This document shows positions 7,961 to 16,270 of a DNA stretch of 64,000 nucleotides, piece by piece. The number at the start of each line of letters is the position of its first letter. The stretch's first letter is position 1. The DNA lies in IMG/VR virus record IMGVR_UViG_3300033143_000663, positions 1 to 64,000 of that record; one strand, 5' to 3'. The stretch comes from a virus. Position numbers and translations under genes: made by a program. The notes under the pieces are model-generated. The model was not told where the DNA came from. It searched no databases and was given only the letters and a program-made list of their open reading frames with translations.

Positions 7961-8159
7961 TCAATAAACTTCCAAAGGGTTCTGTATTATCCCACACCGC
8001 TCTTGGGTGCATTTGACTGGGTGTCTGTTTGTTGTCCTAGAAGTAACACTCCTTCGCGGAGTTTACCACATTTTAAATGTACACTTTTGGGCATCGTACA
8101 TTATTAATGTACGGTCGTTAATAGTGTACAATCAAAGTAAAGTCGGGCTTTACTTGCGA

Positions 8160-8167
8160 TATTTATA
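8160..8167 (-). promoter_or_regulatory. Late promoter TATAAATA pointing into the untranslated region
   Basis: On the minus strand this is the exact T4 late consensus. There is no minus-strand gene within about 900 bases downstream. The expected start, about 6 bases on, lies at the edge of an 8-bp hairpin (8135-8155). Confidence 0.65.
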
Positions 8168-8196
8168 CGCGCCGCTGACGCCTAATAAATAACACT

Positions 8197-8727
8197 ATGC
8201 CTTATATAGAGCTTAAAACAAAGGATATTAAGGTCCTTAAAGAAAAACTCCACAAACAGAATAAAAAGATCTGTCCTTTACTTGGCGTACCTGTACCCTT
8301 AGATAAAACAGCTTTAGATCATATACATAAACTAAAGTCTGAACCTTATGCAGAAGATAAAGGTACTATTCGTAATGCTATCGAATTCCGTGCTAACGCA
8401 ATGGAAGGTAAGATAACAAATAACTGGAAGCGATACTTCGGTGCTGATGTATCTAAGCACCCAACCGATCTCCCATCATTCTTACGCAACCTAGCTGACT
8501 ACTTAGAAGCTGGCGCGTACTCTGAGGATGGCGATTACTATATCCACCCTAGTGAGGTACCCAAGGTACCAAAAATTAAAAAATCATCTTATAACAAAAT
8601 GATTAAGCTCTTCAAAGTAAAGTATCCTAAGAAGAAAGTTCCTGCTTATCCAAAATCTAGAAAACTAACAAAACTTATGGATAAACTGTTTACTGAATTT
8701 AGCATAACTGATATCTATTACAGTTAA
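8197..8727 (+). CDS. 49: Recombination endonuclease VII (gp49-like)
   Basis: Holliday-junction resolvase that debranches replicated phage DNA before packaging. The 176-residue length is close to T4 gp49 (157). The HNH-type core is visible: LDHIHK (about residues 47-52), then GTIRNAIEFRANAMEGKITNNWKRYFG (about 66-93), with the Asp-His and Asn expected of the active site. T4 endonuclease VII binds zinc through four cysteines; here I see only one (ICPLLG), so the zinc site seems to be missing. The C-terminus is Lys-rich. Its stop codon abuts the stop of the convergent radical SAM gene, with no spacer. Confidence 0.85.
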   Translation: MPYIELKTKDIKVLKEKLHKQNKKICPLLGVPVPLDKTALDHIHKLKSEPYAEDKGTIRNAIEFRANAMEGKITNNWKRYFGADVSKHPTDLPSFLRNLADYLEAGAYSEDGDYYIHPSEVPKVPKIKKSSYNKMIKLFKVKYPKKKVPAYPKSRKLTKLMDKLFTEFSITDIYYS

Positions 8728-9729
8728 TCACCATTCTAACGTGTGATCATCATCTGCTAATTTTTCTCTAGTACACTTAGCTGTACATTCCTGCGATGTA
8801 AATAACCGATCACTATACCAATCATCAAGTTTACTAACAGGCTCGTTATATAAGTTAAGAGCATTGCTCGTCCACGATTCGTTGTGTTCAAATCTATTTG
8901 CAACCCAACAACACGGATACAGTTCTCCACGACTATTTAAAAATAATCCTTTGTTACCTATTGTACATATTCCTGCGTTATTAGAAAATATTAATTGGTC
9001 TTTCCTTAACCGAAAAGTCTCTTTTATACTTTGGCCACAACGAACTTTATTTGTTAAAAATGAAAGCTCACGTTCGTAACGCTCTGATGATGATACTAAA
9101 TCTTTACGTGGTTCTAGTGGATCGTTAGCTGGATAGCTTGAATACTTACTACCAAATTTTGTACTTTTAGTTAATTGAAATAAATCGAAATCCATCTCTG
9201 TTGCTAACTCTTTCATCTGATCAAGATTATCTTGATTAAACTTAAAAGCAATGGCAGCCCAGACGGTGTATGTTGTATCATTTGCATCAATGAAAGCCTC
9301 AACACCATCTATAATAGTTTTCCAATTTGAATTAATACGATACATGTTATTAGATGCATCATTAAAACCATCAATGCTCCAGTTAACTTCATCGTGTTCA
9401 TCTAATGCGTATGCTAATTCTCTCCACCAGCACTTAGGTTTATTGCTTCCGTTTGTTATAATAACAATCATAATCTCCGGATTGCATTGTTTAAACCATT
9501 TAATAATATTAATTAGATCCGTGCAATATATAGGGTCGCCATCATTGCCACACAATGTAATTTTTTTAATGTTCTTTACAACGTCAGCGCCAACATATTC
9601 TTTAAAGAAATCTAGTGTTAGTTGTTTATTTAAAAGTGATTCTGGAACTTCAGCCCGCGGGCATCGCGGGCACTTTAACGGACAACGACTACTTAATTCT
9701 ATATGCCAGTGGTCTCTAGCTAAGTTCAT
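8728..9729 (-). CDS. Radical SAM protein at the end of the gp55-gp47-gp46 operon
   Basis: A 333-residue radical SAM enzyme. The cluster-binding motif CPLKCPRC (Cys16, Cys20, Cys23) is near the N-terminus and several more cysteines lie in the C-terminal half (CTIGNKG, YPCCWVA, SQECTAKCTRE), suggesting a SPASM- or twitch-type second cluster domain. The start overlaps the gp46 stop by ATGA, so translation is probably coupled to the recombination genes. The substrate is unknown. It differs from the six radical SAM genes at 47.6-55.6 kb, in which the cluster motif lies near residues 99-147. Confidence 0.85.
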   Translation of the reverse strand: MNLARDHWHIELSSRCPLKCPRCPRAEVPESLLNKQLTLDFFKEYVGADVVKNIKKITLCGNDGDPIYCTDLINIIKWFKQCNPEIMIVIITNGSNKPKCWWRELAYALDEHDEVNWSIDGFNDASNNMYRINSNWKTIIDGVEAFIDANDTTYTVWAAIAFKFNQDNLDQMKELATEMDFDLFQLTKSTKFGSKYSSYPANDPLEPRKDLVSSSERYERELSFLTNKVRCGQSIKETFRLRKDQLIFSNNAGICTIGNKGLFLNSRGELYPCCWVANRFEHNESWTSNALNLYNEPVSKLDDWYSDRLFTSQECTAKCTREKLADDDHTLEW

Positions 9730-11660
9730 CCAACAGATCCATCATAGCTAGTGAAACCACCTTCTTTAATAACCATCATTGTATTGTTTACGCGACTAAC
9801 TAACTCATCGCGATGACTAACAAGCCACACACTCTTTCCACGCTCACGGGCCATGCCCTTCATAATTTTAATTGCAGCTTCAACCCCATTGGAGTCTAGG
9901 CCGTTGTCAACAAGCTCATCCACAAACAATAAGTTAATATGGTTATATAGGCTTTCCCAAACGTCACGGAAAGCCCAGCTTAATGATAATATAAGTCTGT
10001 TGCGTTCACCGCGAGATAAGTTGTCAAAGTCTAAGTCTCGTCCCATGTCTGTAATCTCTACAGTCAAGTCGGACATAAAGCGTACCTGGTGAGGAAGACC
10101 AATTTCATTTAGGTAGTGTGTAAGTCTGTTGTTTAAATAGGCTAAGTTCTGTTCTATAATCTTTTTACGTATGAAGCTGTCTTTACTTGTTAACAGCTTT
10201 AATAAGAACGCTTGATGTTCTTGTAACTCAACAAGTCTATTCATTTCATCATATGAAATGTCTTGGAGTCCTTTGTTTTGCATATCGTGTATTTGATCAA
10301 CATACGGATCTTCGTCCACCATTGCTGTTTCTAATTGTGTAGATAACGTGTCTAGCGTACTCTTGTGTCCGTGCGCCTCATCAACTGTATCGTGAAACGT
10401 TTCAAGTTTAATTGGTTCAATACGTGCAATAGTTTCTACAACCGGTTGTACTGGCTCTTCTTTAGGTTCAAGTGGAACTCCAAGATCTGCTAGTTTTAAT
10501 TTGTATTCTTCTTCATGTTTATTAGCTCGGGTTATATCCTTTTCGATCCTTGCCATATCTTTTTCTTTTGCTGCTTTATTTTCTTCTTGCTTTTCGTCAT
10601 GTAGATCTTGTCCACATGCATGACATTTATGATCTGCTAACAAGTCAATATCTGATTGTAGCGACTGACTACGTCTAGTGTAATCAGTTATGTCTTTTTC
10701 TAAATTAGCAATCCATTTATTTGCATCTGTAATCTCAGCATTGTGTTTGCTTATACCCGCGTTGTGCTTAGTAACTTCGTCTTGATCACTAACATAGCTA
10801 GCCATTGCACCTTCTTGTTCGTCTTGTGCTACCTGTGTTAACCTATACCATTCAGTCTTAGCCGCTTCCCTAGCATTTGTGTTGTCTTTGTGTTTTTGAA
10901 TTTCTGCATCAATGTCAACTTCCATTAGCTTTTCAATTTGACCAACATAGTCATTAACAGTTTCATCTTTCTTTAGCTTCCACATACGCTGCCTGCGCTC
11001 AAGCCCGCTAATCTGTTCTTCTATATGCTCGTTAGCTTTAATAACAGCTTCCAGCCTGAACTCTTCTTCTTTAATTTCGTCTTTAGCAATTTTGTTAATT
11101 GTTTTAAGTGCTTCTGCCTTTTCTGTTAGTACAGTAATGCCAAGCAACTCTTCAATTATATTCTTTTGGTCTACTGTTCGCATTGACAAGAACGGTGTTG
11201 TATATGTGTTTAGTGCAATAGAATGTTTGAACATGTCGTGACTAATGCCAAGCAATCTTGCAATATCTTTTTGCGTTTCTCTCTGCTCGCCTTGTGCCTC
11301 ATCATCGTCTTGTTGTTCTACTTTATTCTTATAGAACTTTAATAAATTAGGTTTACGCCCACGCTCAATTCTATATTCAATGTGATCTATATCAAACTCA
11401 ACACTTACTAGCATGTTCTTTTCGTTTGTTTTATTAATAAGGTTGTTTACTTTAATTTCGGATAGTGCTGCACCATACAATCCATAGCTCAGGGCATTTA
11501 TTAGTGTAGTTTTACCTGTACCATTTCTAGATCCATTACTACCAAGATCGAGATTCTCCCCAAGTACTAGTGTTAAGTCATCGCGATTAAAATCTACAGC
11601 TTGTGTAGCATTGCCAATCGACATAAAGTTTTTTACAGTTAGGTTTTTTATTTTTATCAT
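9726..11660 (-). CDS. 46: Recombination nuclease ATPase subunit gp46 (Rad50/SbcC-like)
   Basis: ATPase partner of gp47; the complex resects DNA ends for recombination-dependent replication. The 644 residues show a Walker A motif (SNGSRNGTGKTT, about 41-52), a long coiled coil with a zinc hook CHACGQ (about residue 345), the signature LSRGERNRLILSLSWAF and a Walker B LLFVDELVDNGLD, then the VSHRDEL switch. T4 gp46 is about 560 residues. The start overlaps the gp47 stop by ATGA, so the two subunits are translationally coupled. Confidence 0.95.
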   Translation of the reverse strand: MIKIKNLTVKNFMSIGNATQAVDFNRDDLTLVLGENLDLGSNGSRNGTGKTTLINALSYGLYGAALSEIKVNNLINKTNEKNMLVSVEFDIDHIEYRIERGRKPNLLKFYKNKVEQQDDDEAQGEQRETQKDIARLLGISHDMFKHSIALNTYTTPFLSMRTVDQKNIIEELLGITVLTEKAEALKTINKIAKDEIKEEEFRLEAVIKANEHIEEQISGLERRQRMWKLKKDETVNDYVGQIEKLMEVDIDAEIQKHKDNTNAREAAKTEWYRLTQVAQDEQEGAMASYVSDQDEVTKHNAGISKHNAEITDANKWIANLEKDITDYTRRSQSLQSDIDLLADHKCHACGQDLHDEKQEENKAAKEKDMARIEKDITRANKHEEEYKLKLADLGVPLEPKEEPVQPVVETIARIEPIKLETFHDTVDEAHGHKSTLDTLSTQLETAMVDEDPYVDQIHDMQNKGLQDISYDEMNRLVELQEHQAFLLKLLTSKDSFIRKKIIEQNLAYLNNRLTHYLNEIGLPHQVRFMSDLTVEITDMGRDLDFDNLSRGERNRLILSLSWAFRDVWESLYNHINLLFVDELVDNGLDSNGVEAAIKIMKGMARERGKSVWLVSHRDELVSRVNNTMMVIKEGGFTSYDGSVG

Positions 11661-12670
11661 AGATTATTGTATATTTCCATCAGCAAACCGATTTTGTAAA
11701 AATCACTTTCGATTGCTGTAATTTGTTCGCTAATAATAGTATCAACGCTGTTAAATGATACTGTCTCATTATTGTCTTGTTCGAATTCTTGATCTTTGAC
11801 TGGTATTAAACTAATCTCCCGGAGATTATATTTGTTAATAAAAGTCTCTTTAATAAAGTTAGCTTCTTCGTAGCTAATATCTATGTCTAAGTTAACTTTA
11901 ACATACATGTTGGGTCCAAGTAAAGAGTCAGCATTGTCTAAAAGGTCACTTAGGTTTAATACTTTGTATAAAGGTTGATCAGGCCACGAATGAAATGATG
12001 GCTTCTTGTCCCACTCAAGTACCATAGCGCCGCGCTGATCATCTCCAGCATCTGCAAAGTTATGTGGGAAACAGTTACCAACATAGGTAATGTTTCCGCG
12101 CTCCTGGCGCATGTGAAAGTGACCACTGTATACTTGTTCAACGTTAGCCATTTGTTCACTCTTAACTGTGCCGTGATCCGGCATCTCTACTAAGGCATTC
12201 ATTTTAAAATGCGGCAGTTCAAAATGTCCAAACATGTATTTGGCTTTTATCTTTGTTAATTTTTTATAATCGTCTCCAACAAGCCACGGAACAATAGCAA
12301 CATCATCTTGTTTAAACCAGTCATTGCAAATTGTAATGTTAGGCAAGTGCTTTGCCCATTCAATGCCGTGTATGTCGCGTTTATCTCTGTAGTATAAATC
12401 GTGATTCCCTGGAATAAAGTAAAAGTTATCAAACGCATCATTAAGTTTCTCTAAACTCCTTAAACTGTAGTTTAGGGTTTGAAGATTAATTGACGACCTG
12501 TGGTGGTGCCAATCACCTAGGAACAGGCCAGTTTCACAGTTGTGTTCTTTAGCTGTTTCTATAGCCCAGTCTACAAATGCTTCGCAGTCCTTATTGTGCT
12601 GTTGACTATTTGATTTTAACCCAAAATGTATATCTGTAAATACTATTGCCTTCTTAAATAAATCACTCAA
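11657..12670 (-). CDS. 47: Recombination nuclease subunit gp47 (Mre11/SbcD-like), TTG start
   Basis: Metal-dependent exo/endonuclease partner of gp46. Phosphoesterase motifs are visible: VFTDIHFG near the start, GLFLGDWHHHR (about 55), FIPGNHDLYYR (about 92) and GHFHMRQERG (about 178). I prefer the TTG at 12670, which overlaps the upstream stop as TTGA and gives 337 residues, almost the length of T4 gp47 (339). An ATG at 12706 would add 12 residues unlike the family. Confidence 0.92.
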   Translation of the reverse strand: MSDLFKKAIVFTDIHFGLKSNSQQHNKDCEAFVDWAIETAKEHNCETGLFLGDWHHHRSSINLQTLNYSLRSLEKLNDAFDNFYFIPGNHDLYYRDKRDIHGIEWAKHLPNITICNDWFKQDDVAIVPWLVGDDYKKLTKIKAKYMFGHFELPHFKMNALVEMPDHGTVKSEQMANVEQVYSGHFHMRQERGNITYVGNCFPHNFADAGDDQRGAMVLEWDKKPSFHSWPDQPLYKVLNLSDLLDNADSLLGPNMYVKVNLDIDISYEEANFIKETFINKYNLREISLIPVKDQEFEQDNNETVSFNSVDTIISEQITAIESDFYKIGLLMEIYNNL

Positions 12671-13464
12671 TGTATGTAGTCCTGTGCATAATACGCATAC
12701 TCCCATAATTCCTTTGTTGTCTTTGGAAAGTTATCGCCAAAGTCGTTGCACCGTAGTTCTATGTGCTTTTCTCGAAGGAACCACTGAATGTATGCTTCGT
12801 CTATCAGACTACTGTCTAGCGGAAGATCGCAGTCGTTGTGATTAATAAAATCGTTAAGAAATATATTAATGTTTTGATTCTTAATTAAATTTTCCTGCTT
12901 TGATAACATCTCGTTATGATTTTGCATTATAACGTCCATGCGTTCTGTTAGTGTCAACCCAAGATCTTTTGTGAGATTAATTAACGTTGTCTTAAAATCA
13001 TATAACAGATCTCCTAGGTTTATTATTATTCCATTCGCAGGAACATCCATCATTGTGTCTTTTATACCAATAAAGCCTTTATAGCTATACTGTTCGCGGT
13101 AGCTTAAATCATCAACACCTTCAAATTTAATATTTTTAGAATTGGGTTTTGTCACGTCATTCATTATTAATGCCCAATATTCACAAGGATACTGCATAAA
13201 AATAAATTGTTTAACTTTGCTTGCTACATAATGAACGGAATTTGTATTTGCTGGCACTGCGCGGGGTTGATAATCCATAGTATACATTCTTTGTGATCCA
13301 GGAATCATCTCAGAAAACGAAACCCAATCTTTAAAGCATATTTTCAATGCGGCAGATTCATCGCTTGCTGTTTCAATGTTAGTAAAACTATCTAATACTC
13401 GAGTTAAGTAAGTCCCGTATATATTATACTGGTCGAGTATTGGAATACAATTGCTTATATTCAT
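12667..13464 (-). CDS. Tandem paralog 1 of 3, unknown function
   Basis: A 265-residue protein related to the next two genes in the operon. Shared features are an N-terminal IPILDQYNIYGTYLTRVLDSFTN segment, a central NGIIINLGDLLYDF segment, MDVIMQNHNEMLSKQ, and the C-terminal IDEAYIQWFLRE then ELRCNDFGDNFPKT. The start abuts the previous stop (TAAATG). I do not recognise the family. The glycine-containing N-terminal loop followed by a helix weakly recalls a sulfotransferase-type nucleotide loop, but the canonical signature is absent, so no function is assigned. Confidence 0.8.
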   Translation of the reverse strand: MNISNCIPILDQYNIYGTYLTRVLDSFTNIETASDESAALKICFKDWVSFSEMIPGSQRMYTMDYQPRAVPANTNSVHYVASKVKQFIFMQYPCEYWALIMNDVTKPNSKNIKFEGVDDLSYREQYSYKGFIGIKDTMMDVPANGIIINLGDLLYDFKTTLINLTKDLGLTLTERMDVIMQNHNEMLSKQENLIKNQNINIFLNDFINHNDCDLPLDSSLIDEAYIQWFLREKHIELRCNDFGDNFPKTTKELWEYAYYAQDYIH

Positions 13465-14322
13465 TTATTGTCCTATTTTATACGTATATCGCCACAGTTC
13501 ATTGACTGTCTTGGGGAAATGATCACCTATGTCGTCGCACCTTAACTCGAGTTGTAATTCTTCGCGAAGGTAATATTGAATATACGCTTCATCTATTATA
13601 CTACACCCATCTAGTAATTTGCAATCATTGTGGTTAACAAAGTTTTTTAAAAAGATATTAATATCTCGAATTTTGACTAAGTGTTTTTGTTTTGATAGCA
13701 TGATATTATGATTTTGCATTATAACTTCCATGTCTTCTGTTAACGATATACCAAGTTCTTGTATAAGATTGTTTAGTACCATCTCGAAATTATACAGCAA
13801 GTCATTTATGTTTATTATAATTGCGTTCTTTGGAATATTTAATATTTTGACCATCTGATCAAATTGAAATAGATTAAAACTGAGTTGTTCACGAAATCCA
13901 GCAGCCGTAGTACAATTATCAAATTGCGGATATCTGTTTTTGATTTTTGATATAATATTATAGTATCTTAGTAGCCAATTATTTTCTAATGTTTGCATTA
14001 TAATAAATTGATTAACTTCTTTAGATATATTATCAACTGCATTTTGTTCATTGATTAGCTTCTCACGAGAATGATAATGCATTCTGTAGAATCGTTGTTC
14101 ACTTTCTGTTGTTAAAAATTCGAGCCAGTCATCATAATATGATCCAGCAGCACCAACTTGATCGTGTGCGTTTCCAGTTGCTGTAAATGGAAGATCCTGG
14201 TTGTTACGCATTCCGCTGTTGGTAAAGTTATTTAATACCCAAAAGAGATAGGATCCGTATTCGCCCGGACGATATAGTATTGGAATATAATCTTTTACGT
14301 TCACGGTTATGTGTAACTCCAC
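13465..14322 (-). CDS. Tandem paralog 2 of 3, unknown function
   Basis: A 285-residue protein, the middle copy of a three-gene tandem family. It begins with YIPILYRPGEYGSYLFWVLNNFTN and shares with copy 3 the C-terminal block IIDEAYIQYYLREEL, LELRCDDIGDHFP and NELW. It shares MEVIMQNHNIMLSKQ with copy 1. Its first 16 bases overlap the end of copy 3. It lies between the late sigma factor and gp47, inside an operon otherwise made of core genes. Function unknown. Confidence 0.8.
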   Translation of the reverse strand: MELHITVNVKDYIPILYRPGEYGSYLFWVLNNFTNSGMRNNQDLPFTATGNAHDQVGAAGSYYDDWLEFLTTESEQRFYRMHYHSREKLINEQNAVDNISKEVNQFIIMQTLENNWLLRYYNIISKIKNRYPQFDNCTTAAGFREQLSFNLFQFDQMVKILNIPKNAIIININDLLYNFEMVLNNLIQELGISLTEDMEVIMQNHNIMLSKQKHLVKIRDINIFLKNFVNHNDCKLLDGCSIIDEAYIQYYLREELQLELRCDDIGDHFPKTVNELWRYTYKIGQ

Positions 14323-15167
14323 AGTTCTTTACTAGTATTGGGGAAATGATCACCTATGTCGTTACATCTTAGTTCTAAATTTAGTTCTTCACGTAAATAA
14401 TATTGAATGTATGCTTCGTCAATTAATGTACAGGCATCTGGTAATTTACAATCGACGTGGTTAACAAAGTCTGAAAGGAACTTCTTGATTAAGGCATCCT
14501 TAGTAATGTTAGATTGTAGTGCCATCATTTTATTATGGTTTTCTAAGATTGTTTCCATTGGTGATGATAGTTCTGTATCTAAGAATGCTACAATATTGGA
14601 TATGACAGTTTCAAATTCATACAGTAAACTATTCAGTTCAATTACTTTAATATTAGGCAGCTCAAGAGCGGTTAATCTTTGTATGTATCCGTCGTTGAAT
14701 AATTTATAACTTAGTAATTCACGAATCTCAGAAATTGACGAATTATTATCTAGTGTGTCTAGTTCAAGTGTATCCTTTACACTAGCTATAAGATCTGGTA
14801 TATCGTTATACGTTTTATCAATCCAGTTACTAATTGTTAATAACTGCATTGCAGGATCGTACTTTATAGCTATAACTTTATCGACTGCTCCAGCAACTTC
14901 ATATATTAATTCGTCGTCAGCTATATTACTACCTGGATCATTGAAATGCAGACAGTAATAAGGATGATCTTCGAAGCACTTCATCTCAGACCAGAACGGT
15001 GATTGGTCACCGTTACTATATTGATTGTGTGAGTTGCCACTTTTGCCAAACGGAAGTTTGGGGTGACTGTGCAATCCTTTAGTGGTAAAGTTATTTAATA
15101 CCCAATACAAATAGTGGCCGTAGTTGCCACCAATGAAAAAAATAGGGACCCGATCCTTTAGGAGCAT
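14307..15167 (-). CDS. Tandem paralog 3 of 3, unknown function
   Basis: A 286-residue protein, first of the three copies to be translated, starting 5 bases after the gp55 stop. N-terminal RVPIFFIGGNYGHYLYWVLNNFTT parallels copy 2; the centre has IKVIELNSLLYEFETVISNI; the C-terminus has LIDEAYIQYYLREELNLELRCNDIGDHFP. Copies 2 and 3 are closer to each other than to copy 1. Repeated duplication with divergence suggests different partners or substrates. Function unknown. Confidence 0.8.
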   Translation of the reverse strand: MLLKDRVPIFFIGGNYGHYLYWVLNNFTTKGLHSHPKLPFGKSGNSHNQYSNGDQSPFWSEMKCFEDHPYYCLHFNDPGSNIADDELIYEVAGAVDKVIAIKYDPAMQLLTISNWIDKTYNDIPDLIASVKDTLELDTLDNNSSISEIRELLSYKLFNDGYIQRLTALELPNIKVIELNSLLYEFETVISNIVAFLDTELSSPMETILENHNKMMALQSNITKDALIKKFLSDFVNHVDCKLPDACTLIDEAYIQYYLREELNLELRCNDIGDHFPNTSKELWSYT

Positions 15168-15172
15168 CTTAG

Positions 15173-16150
15173 TTACGAATTGCTTGTTTTCTTTTTGCCC
15201 GGCTTGCCAACAGTATAATCGTATGTGGGTTCGTCTTTAGCACCTTCGTTTGCAAACTGTCTAGTCCAACTAGGTGTTAGTCCGTTAGCTTCTAAGATAT
15301 CATCACGTATGTTCTGCATCTTTTTCTCAATGTTTAACACACGGGTGAAACTGTTAGTTACTGCGGCAGTGTAGTATGCAAAGGGGTTTTGTGATTTAAG
15401 TTCATTAAATTGTAACCCAATCTGCGATAACTGTAATAATGCTTGTCCTTGCATCTCGTCATTATAAGTATATCCACGCCAGTTACTACGTGTACCGTAA
15501 CGTTCGCATAGTTTAATATACATCATTGCTAGGTTACCTGTTGTACGACCGTGATCTTTACTAAACTCACCTGTAGTTACATCGCCTTTCCAGTGTGATT
15601 TACCTACAATATGTAATGCACTAGTATCATCGCCTAATAGACGATAATGGAAAAACGGAGGGAAGTTAACCCGCATAGGTACCAGTTCAACGTTTGGATC
15701 TGTGACTGATATTTGATCGCCCTCCTCAGATTCTATTAGTTCGTCAAATACAGCGTTTGCTTTAGCCTGCTTTGCTTCTTTAGCAAGTATAGCTTTTGAT
15801 TTCTTCTTCGGTACCAACGGAATGTGTTCTTTAGTCATAACACGAAATACAACATCGCTTAAAGCGACATCGTTTACGTCGGTTGGTATATCTAATTTAG
15901 AAAGTCTTGTTGCTCGCGCTTGCATTGCTAATTCAAGTACAGGCTTTTCTTTAAAGACAGCGTCAGTTGTTTCGGTTGCCTTTTTAACTTCAACTAATTG
16001 TGTTCCAAAAATAGCTTCTGTTGATTCTACAATGAAGTCCTGTTGATTGTCTTCGATTGGGTCCTCGAAGGAACAATATGATATTTTGCTTAAATGAATC
16101 TCTTTAAGCATATCCTTATTATTTAAATAGTTCTTTTTTCTTTTAGCCAT
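15173..16150 (-). CDS. 55: Late-transcription sigma factor gp55 with long N-terminal extension
   Basis: Directs host RNA polymerase to TATAAATA-type late promoters. The C-terminal half (about residues 175-290) matches T4 gp55: GNLAMMYIKLCERYGTRSN, YTYNDEMQGQALLQLSQIG, NPFAYYTAAVTNSFTRVLNIEKK. T4 gp55 is 185 residues; this protein is 325 because about 170 residues precede the sigma region. I chose the ATG at 16150, which has a GAGGAG ribosome site; an upstream ATG at 16252 would add 34 unlikely residues crossing the promoter. It heads the operon that includes gp47 and gp46. Confidence 0.9.
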   Translation of the reverse strand: MAKRKKNYLNNKDMLKEIHLSKISYCSFEDPIEDNQQDFIVESTEAIFGTQLVEVKKATETTDAVFKEKPVLELAMQARATRLSKLDIPTDVNDVALSDVVFRVMTKEHIPLVPKKKSKAILAKEAKQAKANAVFDELIESEEGDQISVTDPNVELVPMRVNFPPFFHYRLLGDDTSALHIVGKSHWKGDVTTGEFSKDHGRTTGNLAMMYIKLCERYGTRSNWRGYTYNDEMQGQALLQLSQIGLQFNELKSQNPFAYYTAAVTNSFTRVLNIEKKMQNIRDDILEANGLTPSWTRQFANEGAKDEPTYDYTVGKPGKKKTSNS

Positions 16151-16176
16151 AATCTCCTCGTTACTATAAAGTACAT

Positions 16177-16204
16177 AGTTTAACATATATAAGTCTTTTG
16201 TCAA
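16177..16204 (-). promoter_or_regulatory. Host-type (sigma70-like) promoter for the gp55 operon
   Basis: On the minus strand a perfect -35 box TTGACA (16199-16204) is followed after 16 bases by TAAACT (16177-16182), 4 of 6 to the -10 consensus. It lies 27 bases before the gp55 ATG. It would allow gp55 expression before late promoters can be used. Confidence 0.55.
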
Positions 16205-16238
16205 CCTAAATTTATTATATTGGGTTATATTGAGTATC

Positions 16239-16246
16239 CATAAATA
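16239..16246 (+). promoter_or_regulatory. Late promoter CATAAATA for the baseplate operon
   Basis: CATAAATA ends 24 bases before the gp48 ATG, back to back with the host-like promoter of gp55. Confidence 0.75.
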
Positions 16247-16270
16247 CAACATTAGAATAGGAAGATATTT

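Larger units (their letters stand above)
7245..8154 (-). ncRNA. Candidate large structured non-coding RNA (about 0.9 kb)
   Basis: About 950 bases between the gp51-like frame and endonuclease VII hold no convincing gene on either strand, a striking gap in this dense genome. A perfect late promoter at 8160-8167 points leftward into it. Exact or near-exact helices include: 8 bp at 8135-8142/8148-8155, at the predicted 5' end; 7 bp at 8095-8101/8107-8113; 5 bp at 8048-8052/8058-8062; 18 bp at 7751-7768/7943-7960; 6 bp at 7856-7861/7870-7875; a pseudoknot at 7663-7708; 5 bp at 7438-7442/7448-7452; a 12-bp AT-rich stem at 7453-7483; and 7 bp at 7286-7292/7299-7305. I could not fit it to tRNA, tmRNA, RNase P or group I/II intron patterns. 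Large phage RNAs such as GOLLD and ROOL are the nearest concept. Strand and ends are inferred. Confidence 0.5.

Noticed and set aside
8007-8192. 61-codon plus-strand open frame in the gene-free region
   Set aside because: It spans several perfect hairpins, has no convincing ribosome site, reads as a Leu/Val/Tyr-rich random peptide, and lies opposite the predicted leftward late transcript.
7245-8196. tRNA, tmRNA, RNase P RNA, or group I/II intron
   Set aside because: No tRNA cloverleaf with a proper T-arm, no tag-coding frame, no RNase P core, and no intron core or domain V motif could be found by eye. No gene is interrupted here. A covariance-model search would be more sensitive.
16151-16252. 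Upstream 34-codon extension of gp55
   Set aside because: It would run through the host-like promoter, and the ATG at 16150 has a strong GAGGAG site.
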